Shown here: piece by piece, positions 5,368 through 12,986 of the stretch
How the letters are laid out: each line of letters begins with the position of its first letter
Numbering within the stretch: the first letter of the stretch is position 1
Program-made: the position numbers and the translations under genes
The notes under the pieces: model-generated
Database searches by the model: none
What the model saw: the letters and a program-made list of their open reading frames with translations, nothing else
What the model was told of the DNA's origin: nothing
IMG/VR virus record: IMGVR_UViG_3300042923_000218
Span: 1 to 21,430 of that record
DNA: 21,430 bases
Reading direction: 5' to 3' (one strand)
Source of the DNA: a virus

Positions 5368-8173
5368 GTTGATTCACCTGCTTATCCTGCAGTTTATTAA
5401 TGTCATCAATAACTGCTTTTGCTAACGTTTTGGAACCGACTTGCAGATTGATAATCGCCGGCCGTTTACTCAGTTCCGTCTGCTCCATGCTCGCCGTTAC
5501 CTCTTGCTGTACGCTATCTAATCCGCTTGTCGACAATTGGCTAGAGTAACTAAAGTCTGTCTGCTGTGGCGCAATTTGAGCCGCCTGCGCCATTCCCTGC
5601 GATGCCGATGCCACTTTGCTTTGCATACCGGCAATACCATTCACAAGACCTTGACCGGTCATTTCGCCGACCCAGGCCATAAAACGAGATGGTGAATGGA
5701 TCCCCAAAGCGCTCTGAATCTTTCCTTTAATGTTCCCAGCGATAGACATGATCTTGCTACCAACCGCACTAGCGAGTGAGCCAATCCCGTTGATTAATCC
5801 TTGGATGATGTTCTTGCCAATGCTAAATAGGTTAATCGCTTGCAGTGGATTTTTGATGAAGCCTACAACAGCACGGAAAGCTGAACTTGTAGCCGATTTT
5901 ATGGCGTTCCAAGCGCTGCTGATTCCGCTTCTCATGCCATCAACAAGCCCAATTACAGTACTTTTTATTCCACCCCATACTGATGATGCAACCCCTCTGA
6001 TTGCTCCCCAAACAGCACTAGCAGCCGATCGGATTGCATTCCAAGCTGAAGATAATCCACTTTGCAGTGCACTGGCCACGGCGATAATCACGCTCTTTAT
6101 GCCATTCCAAATGGATGATGCAGCCACTTTGATTCCGTTCCAAACGGCCACGACAACAGTTTTAATCACATTCCAAGCAGCAGAAAACAGTGTCTTATAA
6201 GCGTTCAATTCGCCAATAAAATATGCTTTAATGGCACCCCAAACAACAGATGCCACTGCTTTTATACCAGTCCATACTGCAGATAAAACGCTCTTAATCG
6301 TATTCCAAACGGCTGTGAACACCGTTTTATAGGCATTTAATTCAGCAGTAAAATAGGATCCTAGAGTATTCCATACGGTTGATGCAACTGATTTTATACC
6401 ATTCCAAAGACCGGATAAGAATGATTTAATGCCATTCCACGCTGCAGAGGTTGCAGATGTAATAGCACTCCATACTCCGGACATCATGGATACAAAACCA
6501 TTCCACAACGAAGCTCCGGCGCTCACAATTGTGCTCCATAATCCTTTCAAAAATGACCAAATCGAATCCCAATTATTGATAATTATCGCAACTAACAACG
6601 CACCGGCAGCGGCAAGGAGAACCGGCCATGAGACGAGAAAGGCTAAGAATCCACCCACAGCTCCGGCAATTGCACCTACAACGGTGATTAGTACCCCGAT
6701 AACTGATGTGACTGCCATAATAGTAGGGGCAAGCGCAACGAATACTCCGATTACAGAGACAATAACCGCAATGATACTTGCTATAATTGGATGAGCTTTT
6801 AAAAATGAGCCAATCATTTGCGTAAATGGAACAAGAAACTTAAGTACAGCCGCTCCAACTGGAGCAAAGCCAACCGCTAAAGCTCCGATAATCTGAACTA
6901 CGTTGCCAATAACAGAGATAACAGCTGGTGCGTTTTGTTTCACATAACCAATAAATTGTTGAAATTGTTTGTTCTGCCCTAACGTCTGCCCCCACGTCTT
7001 AAACGAGTTTGTCATACTGACAAGTGATGTCATCATATCAGCTGAAGTAGATCCGAACGCCGAAAACATGCCCACGATGCCTAATGATAAGTTACCAACA
7101 ATTTTCAGCAATTTAGGGCCATTGGTCGTTACATAGTTAATGAAATTTTGAAACGCCTTCGATTTACCTACTGTCTCTGTCCATTTTAGAAACGATTGAG
7201 ACATACCAAGCAATCCATTGCTCATTTTCTGTCCAAGTGGAACAAATGCCGTAAATAGATTCATCATTCCAAGCAGGAAGTTCATTCCTGCTTTGCCCAT
7301 TGTTTCAAGGTTCGGGCCAATTGTCTGACCCAATACCTTAAAAAAGTTAATAGCATCGGAAGATTTAAGCCCTTCGTTTAGTGAATTGACGAGATTTTCC
7401 ACCGCTTGTGTGACTCCTTGAAAAGTGGGCTTAAGCATAATAAGAACATCTGACAGTGCACTTAATGCTTTTGTATAGATGCTGACCGTCTGAGACTTGA
7501 GTGGGTCTGTAATGCCTTGCCATACCTGTTTCAATTTCTGGCTGGCTTCATAAGCGCGCTGCTCGGGCTTGTCCATACTATCCAAGATTGTTTTCTGCTG
7601 CTGCAACAGCTTATTACGTTCTTTAAGATCTTTGGTCATGTCAATCTTACTCTGTAGATCAGACATCTTTTTCATCTTTTCGAACATATCGCCCAAATTA
7701 GCAGAAGCAACCGCACTAAAAGCACCAATTCCGGCTCCTGCCATAGCGAACGAAGTTCCCAGTGCTGCGGCGCCACCTGCAGCCACGCCAAGAATCGGAC
7801 CAAGTGAACCAATGCCAGCTACTAAAGATGCAATAGCCGGAACGCCAGCGGAACTAATGGACAGTGCAAAGCCAGAGATAACACTTTGTCCAACTGTTCC
7901 AAATGTACGTATTCGAGTGGCTAAGCTATCTAAATCATCTCCGAATTTATCCCATCGTTTATCTACTTTGGCATGAATCTCGACAGTTTTGTCTCTTATT
8001 GACTTTAGCTCTGCCTTAACTTCAGCTATTTTCGTAGTCACCGGTCTGATATTTCCGTCGATATCTATTCTGTTTCCAGTCGCGGTAGTGTGCATGATTT
8101 TGCTCACTTCAGCCATCTTTGCTTTAAACTCGCTGATCTTCGCTCCGACAAATGCCGTCAGGTTCTTATTCAT
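5351..8173 (-). CDS. Tape measure protein
   Basis: A 940-residue protein, ATG at 8173 with AGGAGGG upstream, the largest gene of the window and placed as expected between the tail chaperones and dit. It sets tail length and is released when DNA is injected. Residues 1-90 are charged and helical, 95-160 glycine/alanine-rich and hydrophobic, 160-215 coiled coil, and 420-530 strongly hydrophobic. Residues 546-755 are a regular array with tryptophan every 11 residues. Residues 826-848, with IHSPSR and GQGLVNGI, are a motif seen near the C-terminus of many tape measure proteins. I see no lysozyme, NlpC/P60 or LysM domain. Confidence 0.95.
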   Translation of the reverse strand: MNKNLTAFVGAKISEFKAKMAEVSKIMHTTATGNRIDIDGNIRPVTTKIAEVKAELKSIRDKTVEIHAKVDKRWDKFGDDLDSLATRIRTFGTVGQSVISGFALSISSAGVPAIASLVAGIGSLGPILGVAAGGAAALGTSFAMAGAGIGAFSAVASANLGDMFEKMKKMSDLQSKIDMTKDLKERNKLLQQQKTILDSMDKPEQRAYEASQKLKQVWQGITDPLKSQTVSIYTKALSALSDVLIMLKPTFQGVTQAVENLVNSLNEGLKSSDAINFFKVLGQTIGPNLETMGKAGMNFLLGMMNLFTAFVPLGQKMSNGLLGMSQSFLKWTETVGKSKAFQNFINYVTTNGPKLLKIVGNLSLGIVGMFSAFGSTSADMMTSLVSMTNSFKTWGQTLGQNKQFQQFIGYVKQNAPAVISVIGNVVQIIGALAVGFAPVGAAVLKFLVPFTQMIGSFLKAHPIIASIIAVIVSVIGVFVALAPTIMAVTSVIGVLITVVGAIAGAVGGFLAFLVSWPVLLAAAGALLVAIIINNWDSIWSFLKGLWSTIVSAGASLWNGFVSMMSGVWSAITSATSAAWNGIKSFLSGLWNGIKSVASTVWNTLGSYFTAELNAYKTVFTAVWNTIKSVLSAVWTGIKAVASVVWGAIKAYFIGELNAYKTLFSAAWNVIKTVVVAVWNGIKVAASSIWNGIKSVIIAVASALQSGLSSAWNAIRSAASAVWGAIRGVASSVWGGIKSTVIGLVDGMRSGISSAWNAIKSATSSAFRAVVGFIKNPLQAINLFSIGKNIIQGLINGIGSLASAVGSKIMSIAGNIKGKIQSALGIHSPSRFMAWVGEMTGQGLVNGIAGMQSKVASASQGMAQAAQIAPQQTDFSYSSQLSTSGLDSVQQEVTASMEQTELSKRPAIINLQVGSKTLAKAVIDDINKLQDKQVNQRAVFG
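5885..6538 (-). repeat. Tape measure coding repeats: 33-bp unit nested in a 132-bp unit
   Basis: In the protein, tryptophans fall at 546, 557, 568, 579, 590, 601, 623, 634, 645, 667, 678, 689, 711, 722, 733 and 755, all multiples of 11 apart. The skipped positions 612, 656, 700 and 744 are 44 apart. Three full 44-residue copies (606-649, 650-693, 694-737) and a partial fourth can be aligned; each ends in W-x-x-I-K. In DNA the full copies are 6227-6358, 6095-6226 and 5963-6094. Confidence 0.85.
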
Positions 8174-8176
8174 GGC

Positions 8177-8647
8177 TCACCCTCCTTTCTTTTGAAATGA
8201 CGATCTGTTCAAAGCATTTTTCAATCGCTGATATCGATCATGGTCAAGTGCCGTCCGTCCCGATGATTCTTTCCAGTTGCTTAACTGCCGGTCAATTCGT
8301 TTGTGCGCTTCTTTTTCATCAAACATTTTGCGTTTTCGTGCACGCTTCGCGTTGGTGGCATAGCGATTAAACATAGCTCCCGTTGCCATACGATCGTATT
8401 CATCAGCCTGAGCATGCTGTGCGCCACGACAAAAAGCCTTGAACTCATTTGGAGTCCAAGACATGATTAAATCGGGGTCATATACTTTTAATAGGCGTGC
8501 TGCATCGGAAAAAATTTGCTGATAATCAGTTACGCGAGAATCTCTTTTCTCTGGTCTGTTAACATTTTCTTGGCCAGGTTCGCTTGCTTCACTTCGTCCT
8601 TTTTCTCCTCGTCTACCATTTTGTCGATCGAGTTCACGTTTTTCCAA
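8177..8647 (-). CDS. Tail assembly chaperone, T part of a G/GT frameshift pair
   Basis: This 156-codon frame begins inside the preceding chaperone gene in the -1 frame. The only start at the 5' end of the frame is a TTG at 8647 without any ribosome site, so separate initiation is unlikely. I expect it to be made as a fusion by -1 slippage in the overlap, giving a product of about 268 residues spanning 8982-8177. Lambda gpG/gpGT and equivalents in Gram-positive siphophages work this way: the long form binds the tape measure protein and recruits major tail protein. The T part is rich in charged residues (KRARKRKMFDEKEAHKRIDRQ). It stops 3 bases before the tape measure ATG. Confidence 0.8.
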   Translation of the reverse strand: MEKRELDRQNGRRGEKGRSEASEPGQENVNRPEKRDSRVTDYQQIFSDAARLLKVYDPDLIMSWTPNEFKAFCRGAQHAQADEYDRMATGAMFNRYATNAKRARKRKMFDEKEAHKRIDRQLSNWKESSGRTALDHDRYQRLKNALNRSSFQKKGG

Positions 8648-8982
8648 TATTCGCGAAGCTGGAGTTTGAAAAAACCCGATTCATCAAGCGCCTTGAACGA
8701 CTCTTTAAATAGCCGTTCCGTCCCTTCTGATTCAACCACGACTTCAAGAGCGTCGTTGATATCATCACAGATCGGTTGATCTTTTTTGAGGTAAGCAAGT
8801 GCGCAATCCCAAAAAGCTGATAGGCCACGTGTACGATAGTTTAGCAGATCTTCATAAATCTTTTCAAGACCTGTGTTTCCTTCTTTTTTATCCTTAGGCG
8901 CATATTTTTCATTCGCTCTTTTATCAAATGCAAAAGCGAGTTTAGCTTCATATTGTTTTTTTTTGATATTTAAAATTGGCAT
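8530..8982 (-). CDS. Tail assembly chaperone, G part
   Basis: A 150-residue protein; ATG at 8982 with GGAGGT upstream. Size, acidic/helical composition and location between the major tail protein and the tape measure gene match tail assembly chaperones, which are abundant during assembly and absent from the finished virion. Its end overlaps the following frame by 118 bases, the hallmark of the G/GT arrangement. The best slip point is the G-AAA-AAG heptamer at 8605-8599, encoding K127-K128. Confidence 0.85.
   Translation of the reverse strand: MPILNIKKKQYEAKLAFAFDKRANEKYAPKDKKEGNTGLEKIYEDLLNYRTRGLSAFWDCALAYLKKDQPICDDINDALEVVVESEGTERLFKESFKALDESGFFKLQLREYWKNVNSIDKMVDEEKKDEVKQANLAKKMLTDQRKEILA
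8599..8605 (-). promoter_or_regulatory. Candidate -1 ribosomal slippery sequence GAAAAAG
   Basis: In the G frame the bases read G-AAA-AAG. After a -1 shift the A-site tRNA-Lys re-pairs on AAA without mismatch, while the P-site tRNA-Lys would face GAA. The new frame continues GRSEASEPG and stays open to 8177. It is not a perfect X-XXY-YYZ heptamer. An alternative single-tRNA slip is the AAA codon for K146 further downstream. No convincing stimulatory stem was seen. Confidence 0.5.
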
Positions 8983-9002
8983 GAGTTAACCTCCATATAA
9001 TT

Positions 9003-9024
9003 AAAAAATAGGGGATTTCTCCCC
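9003..9024 (-). terminator. Intrinsic terminator after the major tail protein gene
   Basis: On the minus strand GGGGA-GAAA-TCCCC (9024-9011) forms a 5-bp stem with a stable GAAA tetraloop, followed by TATTTTTT. It starts 5 bases after the major tail protein stop. Because chaperone, tape measure and tip genes lie downstream, it probably acts as a partial terminator that keeps major tail protein mRNA in excess. Confidence 0.7.
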
Positions 9025-9029
9025 ATTGA

Positions 9030-9773
9030 TTAAGCAGTTACTGTTACTTCACAAGTTGCAGTTTTAGTCTGATCAGCGTTAGATTTCACTGTGATTGTAG
9101 CTGTTCCAACAGCTACAGCAGTTACAAGACCGCTACTAGATACCGTTGCAATAGCCGGATCACTTGATACATAGGATACTGTCTTATCGGTTGCATCAGC
9201 CGGTTGAATTGTCGATGTCAACTGTTGCGTACCACTAACTGTCAGAGATACTGTCGTCGGTGCCGCAGTTAAGCCTGTAACCGCAATTGCTCCTGTCTCT
9301 CCTGGAGTTTCAAATGCATACTGAGCCAGTTCAACAACTTCCGGATCCAAGTCCATTTCTCCGTCTTGAGACTGTCCCTGCACTTGAATTGACACATCAC
9401 ATTCTGCAAATCCATCAGATGGAAATGAAGGGTTAAATTCTTCGATCAGTACATACGCAAAGGTTGCATCGTGTTTCCCATTAGCATTAGCGTCAACGTT
9501 GACTTCCCACATTTTCAATTTCTTATGATTTTTGCGCGCATCTTTAAGCAGCTTCTGACCACCATCTTCAGTAGCCATAAAGAATGTCATATCTGCGCTT
9601 TCTTCATCTTGTGCATATTCAAGAACGCGGCCATTTTTCGTTTGTTCGTCAGCTAGATCACCGGCATAATCGTGTGATCCATCTGTTTGAAATCCAGGAA
9701 ACAACGCATCAGATCCAACCGGCGCTGAAGTATCTTGAAATAAAAAGATGATCTTTTTACCGCTTACTGGCAT
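9030..9773 (-). CDS. Major tail (tube) protein with C-terminal BIg2 Ig-like domain
   Basis: A 247-residue protein; ATG at 9773 with GGAGGT 7 bases upstream. Residues 1-155 fit the TP901-1-type major tail protein: an N-terminal strand (KKIIFLFQD), central SADMTFFM, and WEVNVDANANGKHDATFAYV followed by a beta-rich end. Residues about 165-247 are a bacterial Ig-like group 2 domain (VTGLTAAPTTVSLTVSG ... SSDPAIATVSSSGLVTAV ... GTATITVKS). Such domains decorate the outside of phage tubes or capsids and probably bind loosely to cell-surface carbohydrate. The gene is followed by an intrinsic terminator, as expected for a highly expressed structural protein. Confidence 0.9.
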   Translation of the reverse strand: MPVSGKKIIFLFQDTSAPVGSDALFPGFQTDGSHDYAGDLADEQTKNGRVLEYAQDEESADMTFFMATEDGGQKLLKDARKNHKKLKMWEVNVDANANGKHDATFAYVLIEEFNPSFPSDGFAECDVSIQVQGQSQDGEMDLDPEVVELAQYAFETPGETGAIAVTGLTAAPTTVSLTVSGTQQLTSTIQPADATDKTVSYVSSDPAIATVSSSGLVTAVAVGTATITVKSNADQTKTATCEVTVTA

Positions 9774-9786
9774 TTTGTTTACCTCC

Positions 9787-10218
9787 TCATAAAATCCAAA
9801 AATTTAGTTCCAAAATTCCGTGTTTCGATTTGCCATCAATGTCTGTAATTACATCTGGACGTCCCGGAACAAATCGAGCAATAGTAAAGCCACCCTCAAG
9901 CGAGAGTGGCGTTTTCAAAGCTTCAAAGATTAAGTTCATTAGGTCATAGGTTTCCTTGTGCCCTGCATACCGGCTGTAGGTGTTTAGCGTCATCGTGATG
10001 TTCTCGCCGAATGATGACTTTGTATCAAACTCATTGTTGGTCGATAAGTCAATTTGAACATATGGAAAGACTGTCGGCTTTGCGTTCCCAGTCGTGTCAA
10101 TGTACTCCAGTGGTACATCATCAAACACGCCGACAACCTTGCTCATCAATAGCTGATAGCTTGTCAGTTTCTGAAAAATAGCCTTTTGCAAAGCGAACAA
10201 AGACGTCCGCACAGGCAT
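9787..10218 (-). CDS. Tail terminator / tail completion protein (DUF3168-like)
   Basis: A 143-residue protein starting at ATG 10218, whose A is also the last base of the upstream TGA stop (TGATG coupling); an in-frame GTG at 10221 is possible. The pattern of a helical start (RTSLFALQKAIFQKL), FPYVQIDLSTNNEFDTKSS, then GENITMTLNTYSR and a helix plus ARFVPGRPDVITD is what I expect of the small tail-terminator family that caps the tube beneath the head. Its place between the HK97-gp10-like protein and the major tail protein agrees. Family assignment is from memory of the pattern, not a search. Confidence 0.75.
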   Translation of the reverse strand: MPVRTSLFALQKAIFQKLTSYQLLMSKVVGVFDDVPLEYIDTTGNAKPTVFPYVQIDLSTNNEFDTKSSFGENITMTLNTYSRYAGHKETYDLMNLIFEALKTPLSLEGGFTIARFVPGRPDVITDIDGKSKHGILELNFWIL

Positions 10219-10649
10219 CACCCCAATTTGTTCATGGCACTTGCGAAGTGCATAGATCCAGAAGTCATAGCCTTATCAAAGAAGTGTGTTGCACGCATAC
10301 CGCGAGTCATAACCCACCTGCCAAGTTCTTCGCTGTAGTACACCCACGGAATTTTCTTAGCTGATGAACCGCCTGGTCCAGATGCGTAAATTCCTGTTCC
10401 ATAATTAACATAAATCCCATATGAAGCGTCTACATGTACAATAGCAGTCAATCCATCATCGAAATAGTCAGCTTGGATTGATTTTTTCAAATTACTTGTA
10501 TCAGTTGGAGCATTAGCTTTGGCAATAGACACAATCATCTCGGCTGTTTCGGCAATTACTCTTTTTACTTCTGCAATATACTGTTTCTCAAACTTCTCAA
10601 TGGTCAATTCGAACCCCTTATCGCCATACGTGACACGACCTTTAGCCAT
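10218..10649 (-). CDS. HK97 gp10-like tail component / neck protein
   Basis: A 143-residue protein; ATG at 10649, GGGGATGA as ribosome site, 8 bases overlapping the previous gene. Features of the HK97-gp10-like family are visible: a long N-terminal helix, IAKANAPTDTSNLKKSI (residues about 43-59), the Y-x-x-YVNYGTG block near 78-84, and a C-terminal region ending in RATHFFDKAM. Members sit at the head-tail joining region between the head-closure protein and tail terminator, exactly as here. Confidence 0.85.
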   Translation of the reverse strand: MAKGRVTYGDKGFELTIEKFEKQYIAEVKRVIAETAEMIVSIAKANAPTDTSNLKKSIQADYFDDGLTAIVHVDASYGIYVNYGTGIYASGPGGSSAKKIPWVYYSEELGRWVMTRGMRATHFFDKAMTSGSMHFASAMNKLG

Positions 10650-11013
10650 TTAGCTCATCCCCAGTCACTTGGATCAGCATTTTTTCATGTTGTCCTCCTT
10701 GATCGAGCGGACGGCTCTTAATCGCAACGATGGGCCCATCATCAAGTAGTACACGCATATTTGGCTTGATATCCGTCCGGTACGGAAAATAAATCTCCTT
10801 GTTGATCGGATTGACTGTCTGCCCGGCTTGTCCAAATTCCTGACCGGATATGTCCGTTACGAGTGCCGGATAAGTTCCAGGATCACCGTCAATATTCGTC
10901 CATCCACCATCAATCCAACCACCGGCACCATCCGAAACAAGGCCTTGCTTCTGAAAAATGATCTTATGAGGAAACTCATCATAGGGACTGAAATTCATCT
11001 TCGTCATAAGCAT
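10642..11013 (-). CDS. Head closure / head-tail adaptor protein (SPP1 gp16-like)
   Basis: A 123-residue protein; ATG at 11013, AAAGGTG 8 bases upstream, overlapping the previous gene by 10 bases. The beta-rich layout (FPHKIIFQKQGLVSDGAGGWIDGG, then PALVTDISGQEF, then RVLLDDGPIVAIKS) is that of small stopper/adaptor proteins that bind below the connector and keep DNA in the head. The neighbours on both sides (connector and gp10-like) fit this. Later ATGs (11007, 10998) are possible starts. Confidence 0.75.
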   Translation of the reverse strand: MLMTKMNFSPYDEFPHKIIFQKQGLVSDGAGGWIDGGWTNIDGDPGTYPALVTDISGQEFGQAGQTVNPINKEIYFPYRTDIKPNMRVLLDDGPIVAIKSRPLDQGGQHEKMLIQVTGDELNG

Positions 11014-11324
11014 CGGAATCGCACCTTTTTATAAGGGCGCAGGAGCTTCGCTACGCTGCCCGGAAGTTCTGTGTTAAAAGAATACGAGACATTGCCTAAA
11101 GACCGAGATTTCAAGCGAGAATCGCCCATATCGAATTCCAAAGCTTTAGCCAAGTAACGAATGATTCCGGATGGCAGATTGCTAATGTCGAATGTGTTGT
11201 TGCACTGCTCTTGCACATCATCGACAATCAGCGGAATCACAATATTAAGATAGTCATCCTTCGAATTGTCTGCGATGCCAAGCATCACTTTTATTGTATT
11301 GAGCAAATCGGAAGGCACGGCCAT
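11004..11324 (-). CDS. Head-tail connector protein (gp6/gp15-like adaptor)
   Basis: I choose the ATG at 11324 because GAGGTGG lies 5 bases before it; an in-frame TTG at 11342 would overlap the previous gene and lacks a ribosome site. The product has 106 residues, mostly helical, with LLNTIKVMLGIADNSKDDYLNIVIPLI near its start, the usual pattern of small connector proteins (DNA-packaging gp6 type) that attach to the portal. A basic tail (LLRPYKKVRFRCL) closes it. It is the first of four neck genes in a row. Confidence 0.75.
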   Translation of the reverse strand: MAVPSDLLNTIKVMLGIADNSKDDYLNIVIPLIVDDVQEQCNNTFDISNLPSGIIRYLAKALEFDMGDSRLKSRSLGNVSYSFNTELPGSVAKLLRPYKKVRFRCL

Positions 11325-11334
11325 AATGACCACC

Positions 11335-11526
11335 TCACTCAATTACTTTTTGTTTTTCGTAGTCCTCAACAAGAGCAGCATCAACTAGTGCTGATTCGCC
11401 TTTCTTGTATCGCTTGTCGTTGCCGCATTTCACATTTTTAGTGAATGTAACCTTTTTGCGTTTTGGCTTGCTTTCTTCCGGAGTAGTTTGCTCCGTTTCC
11501 TCTGCTGTTTTTACTTCTTCAGCCAT
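11335..11526 (-). CDS. Small charged protein downstream of the capsid gene
   Basis: A 63-residue protein; ATG at 11526 with GAGGAGGT upstream. The first 25 residues are acidic and low in complexity (rich in E and T), then a KPKRKKV basic patch, then FTKNVKCGNDKRYKKGES followed by a short helix. Small proteins with this arrangement often follow the major capsid gene in Gram-positive siphophages; I know no proven function. The C-terminal KCGNDKRYKKGE segment could form a small beta fold. It lies 13 bases after the capsid stop, so it is co-transcribed. Confidence 0.7.
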   Translation of the reverse strand: MAEEVKTAEETEQTTPEESKPKRKKVTFTKNVKCGNDKRYKKGESALVDAALVEDYEKQKVIE

Positions 11527-11539
11527 TTATAAAACCTCC

Positions 11540-12580
11540 TCAGGCAACAGTTGCCACAAAAATTTGATCGATCGTTTCAAAGGACGGAAGCGTGATCTCA
11601 GAAACTTTAGTTATTTTGTTCACCGGATCCGCTTCATCATAAGTCGTGATTGCGACACCAGTATTCACGATGCGCACTTGTGCCGATGTAGCACCGGCCA
11701 TGAGGTCAGCTTCTTCAGGCGTATTTCCATAATATGTGCTGCCAAGGTTTCCAGCTGGGATCAGAGAGATCTTGTCATCCGGGAAGAAGTTCTTTTTTGC
11801 ACCTGTTTCGTCAATGAATTTGTTGTTGTATACCGCAAATGTCATGCTAAGTTTGTTTGTGAGATATTGCTGCAGCATGCTGTTCGTTACAATGATGTTC
11901 TGACCTCCGATCGGATTCATATCCAAGCGAATGCTCTTGTTCGCCATCAGATATCCCCATGTTTTCCGGGATACGATCGCACGAGCAGGACGTACACCCG
12001 TGTCATCCTCAGCCGTGTCCTGCCAAGCAATGATGTCTTGGATCGGCGTAGAGTTTTCAGTGTCGCTCCATCTAGCCGTATCAGTCAGAGTTTCTTTGTG
12101 TTCATCAGACATCTTGTAGTCATAGTCCAGTGCCTGTCCATTTGCTGAGATAGCAATCTTTCCGGTAGACAGCAGCTGCATAATCATCCGTTCCGGCTGC
12201 ACATTGGCGCCTTTAACGAGATTGCCTGCATCATCAAAAATCTGTGTAATGATTGCATTGACCGCCGGGCTGTTTTGGTTCTGTGCGAATTTCAGCAGTT
12301 CCTGGCGCAGGCGTTCCTTAACGGTCATAGATTCCTTGAAAAACGGCATTTCCGTCTGAATTTCAGAAAGTCCGATGCGATCACGAACCGTTGCCTTTGC
12401 ATCAAAAGCAGACGGTTTCAGAGCGATTGGAAGACCTGACGCGCCTTTAATCCAGCTGAGATCCAATCCAAGCTGTTTCTTTGCCGGAAATAGTGTTGCT
12501 CCGAGATAGGGTACTTGTGGTTGAGATTCGACGTACGCGCCGATGTCATTTGCGTTGACAAGATCAAAAATACTAGCCAT
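11540..12580 (-). CDS. Major capsid protein (phage major capsid protein E family)
   Basis: I choose the ATG at 12580: AAGGAGG lies 10 bases before it, while the in-frame ATG at 12589 touches that ribosome site. The product has 346 residues. Motifs of the E-type capsid family are visible: YLGATLFPAKKQLGLDLSWIK near 25-45, IALKPSAFDAKATVRDR near 50-67, EMPFFKESMTVKERLRQELL near 77-96, and a central SDTENSTPIQDIIAWQDTAED. The fold is HK97-like and is assembled on the scaffold encoded just upstream. No delta-domain or protease is apparent, in keeping with a separate scaffold. Confidence 0.9.
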   Translation of the reverse strand: MASIFDLVNANDIGAYVESQPQVPYLGATLFPAKKQLGLDLSWIKGASGLPIALKPSAFDAKATVRDRIGLSEIQTEMPFFKESMTVKERLRQELLKFAQNQNSPAVNAIITQIFDDAGNLVKGANVQPERMIMQLLSTGKIAISANGQALDYDYKMSDEHKETLTDTARWSDTENSTPIQDIIAWQDTAEDDTGVRPARAIVSRKTWGYLMANKSIRLDMNPIGGQNIIVTNSMLQQYLTNKLSMTFAVYNNKFIDETGAKKNFFPDDKISLIPAGNLGSTYYGNTPEEADLMAGATSAQVRIVNTGVAITTYDEADPVNKITKVSEITLPSFETIDQIFVATVA

Positions 12581-12595
12581 TGTTTTCATTCCTCC

Positions 12596-12973
12596 TTAGG
12601 AAATAAATGTGATTTGTTTGAGTGCTGCAGTTTCTTCTGCTGTTGGTGCTACTGGCAATTTCGCTGTGTCGATAAATCCATGAATGACAGCCGTTCCGGA
12701 TGCTGCGCCATAGGTTACGTCAACGTCTGTGAGCAGGACGCCCTCAGCATTAGATACCAATGGTGCTCCGGTTGATGTTGCTTTTACCGCTTTGACTGTG
12801 CTGTTGCTAAGAAAACCACCGCCGATAATTGTGCCGGCCGGTACAATCTTCTTGCCGTCCGCATTTGCTACAATCCCTGCATCATCCACAGTTACCGAAA
12901 TGGCAACATAGTGATCTGCGAATTTTAGAATCTCTTTCGTGTTCGTATAATCTGTTTGATCAAATTTACTCAT
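12596..12973 (-). CDS. Probable capsid decoration/stabilisation protein
   Basis: A 125-residue protein; ATG at 12973 with AAGGAGGT upstream. It is small, beta- and glycine-rich (ADGKKIVPAGTIIGGGFLS; NAEGVLLTDVDVTYGAASG) and lies between scaffold and major capsid genes, which is where head decoration proteins are encoded. The segment with KKIVPAGT followed by GVLLTDVDVT resembles the repeated pattern in that group. I infer function from size, composition and place. Confidence 0.7.
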   Translation of the reverse strand: MSKFDQTDYTNTKEILKFADHYVAISVTVDDAGIVANADGKKIVPAGTIIGGGFLSNSTVKAVKATSTGAPLVSNAEGVLLTDVDVTYGAASGTAVIHGFIDTAKLPVAPTAEETAALKQITFIS

Positions 12974-12986
12974 CTGTTAAACCTCC

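Noticed and set aside
5885-6538. CRISPR-like regular 33-bp spacing
   Set aside because: The units are coding, diverged repeats in frame with the tape measure protein, without unique spacers or a leader.
5730-6794. Plus-strand open frames of 121-156 codons opposite the tape measure gene
   Set aside because: They mirror the low-complexity Ala/Trp repeat codons, are Pro/Ala/Thr-rich, have no ribosome sites and oppose a certain gene.
11405-12148. Plus-strand 247-codon open frame opposite the capsid gene
   Set aside because: No ribosome site or recognisable domain; composition is that of an antisense shadow of the major capsid gene.
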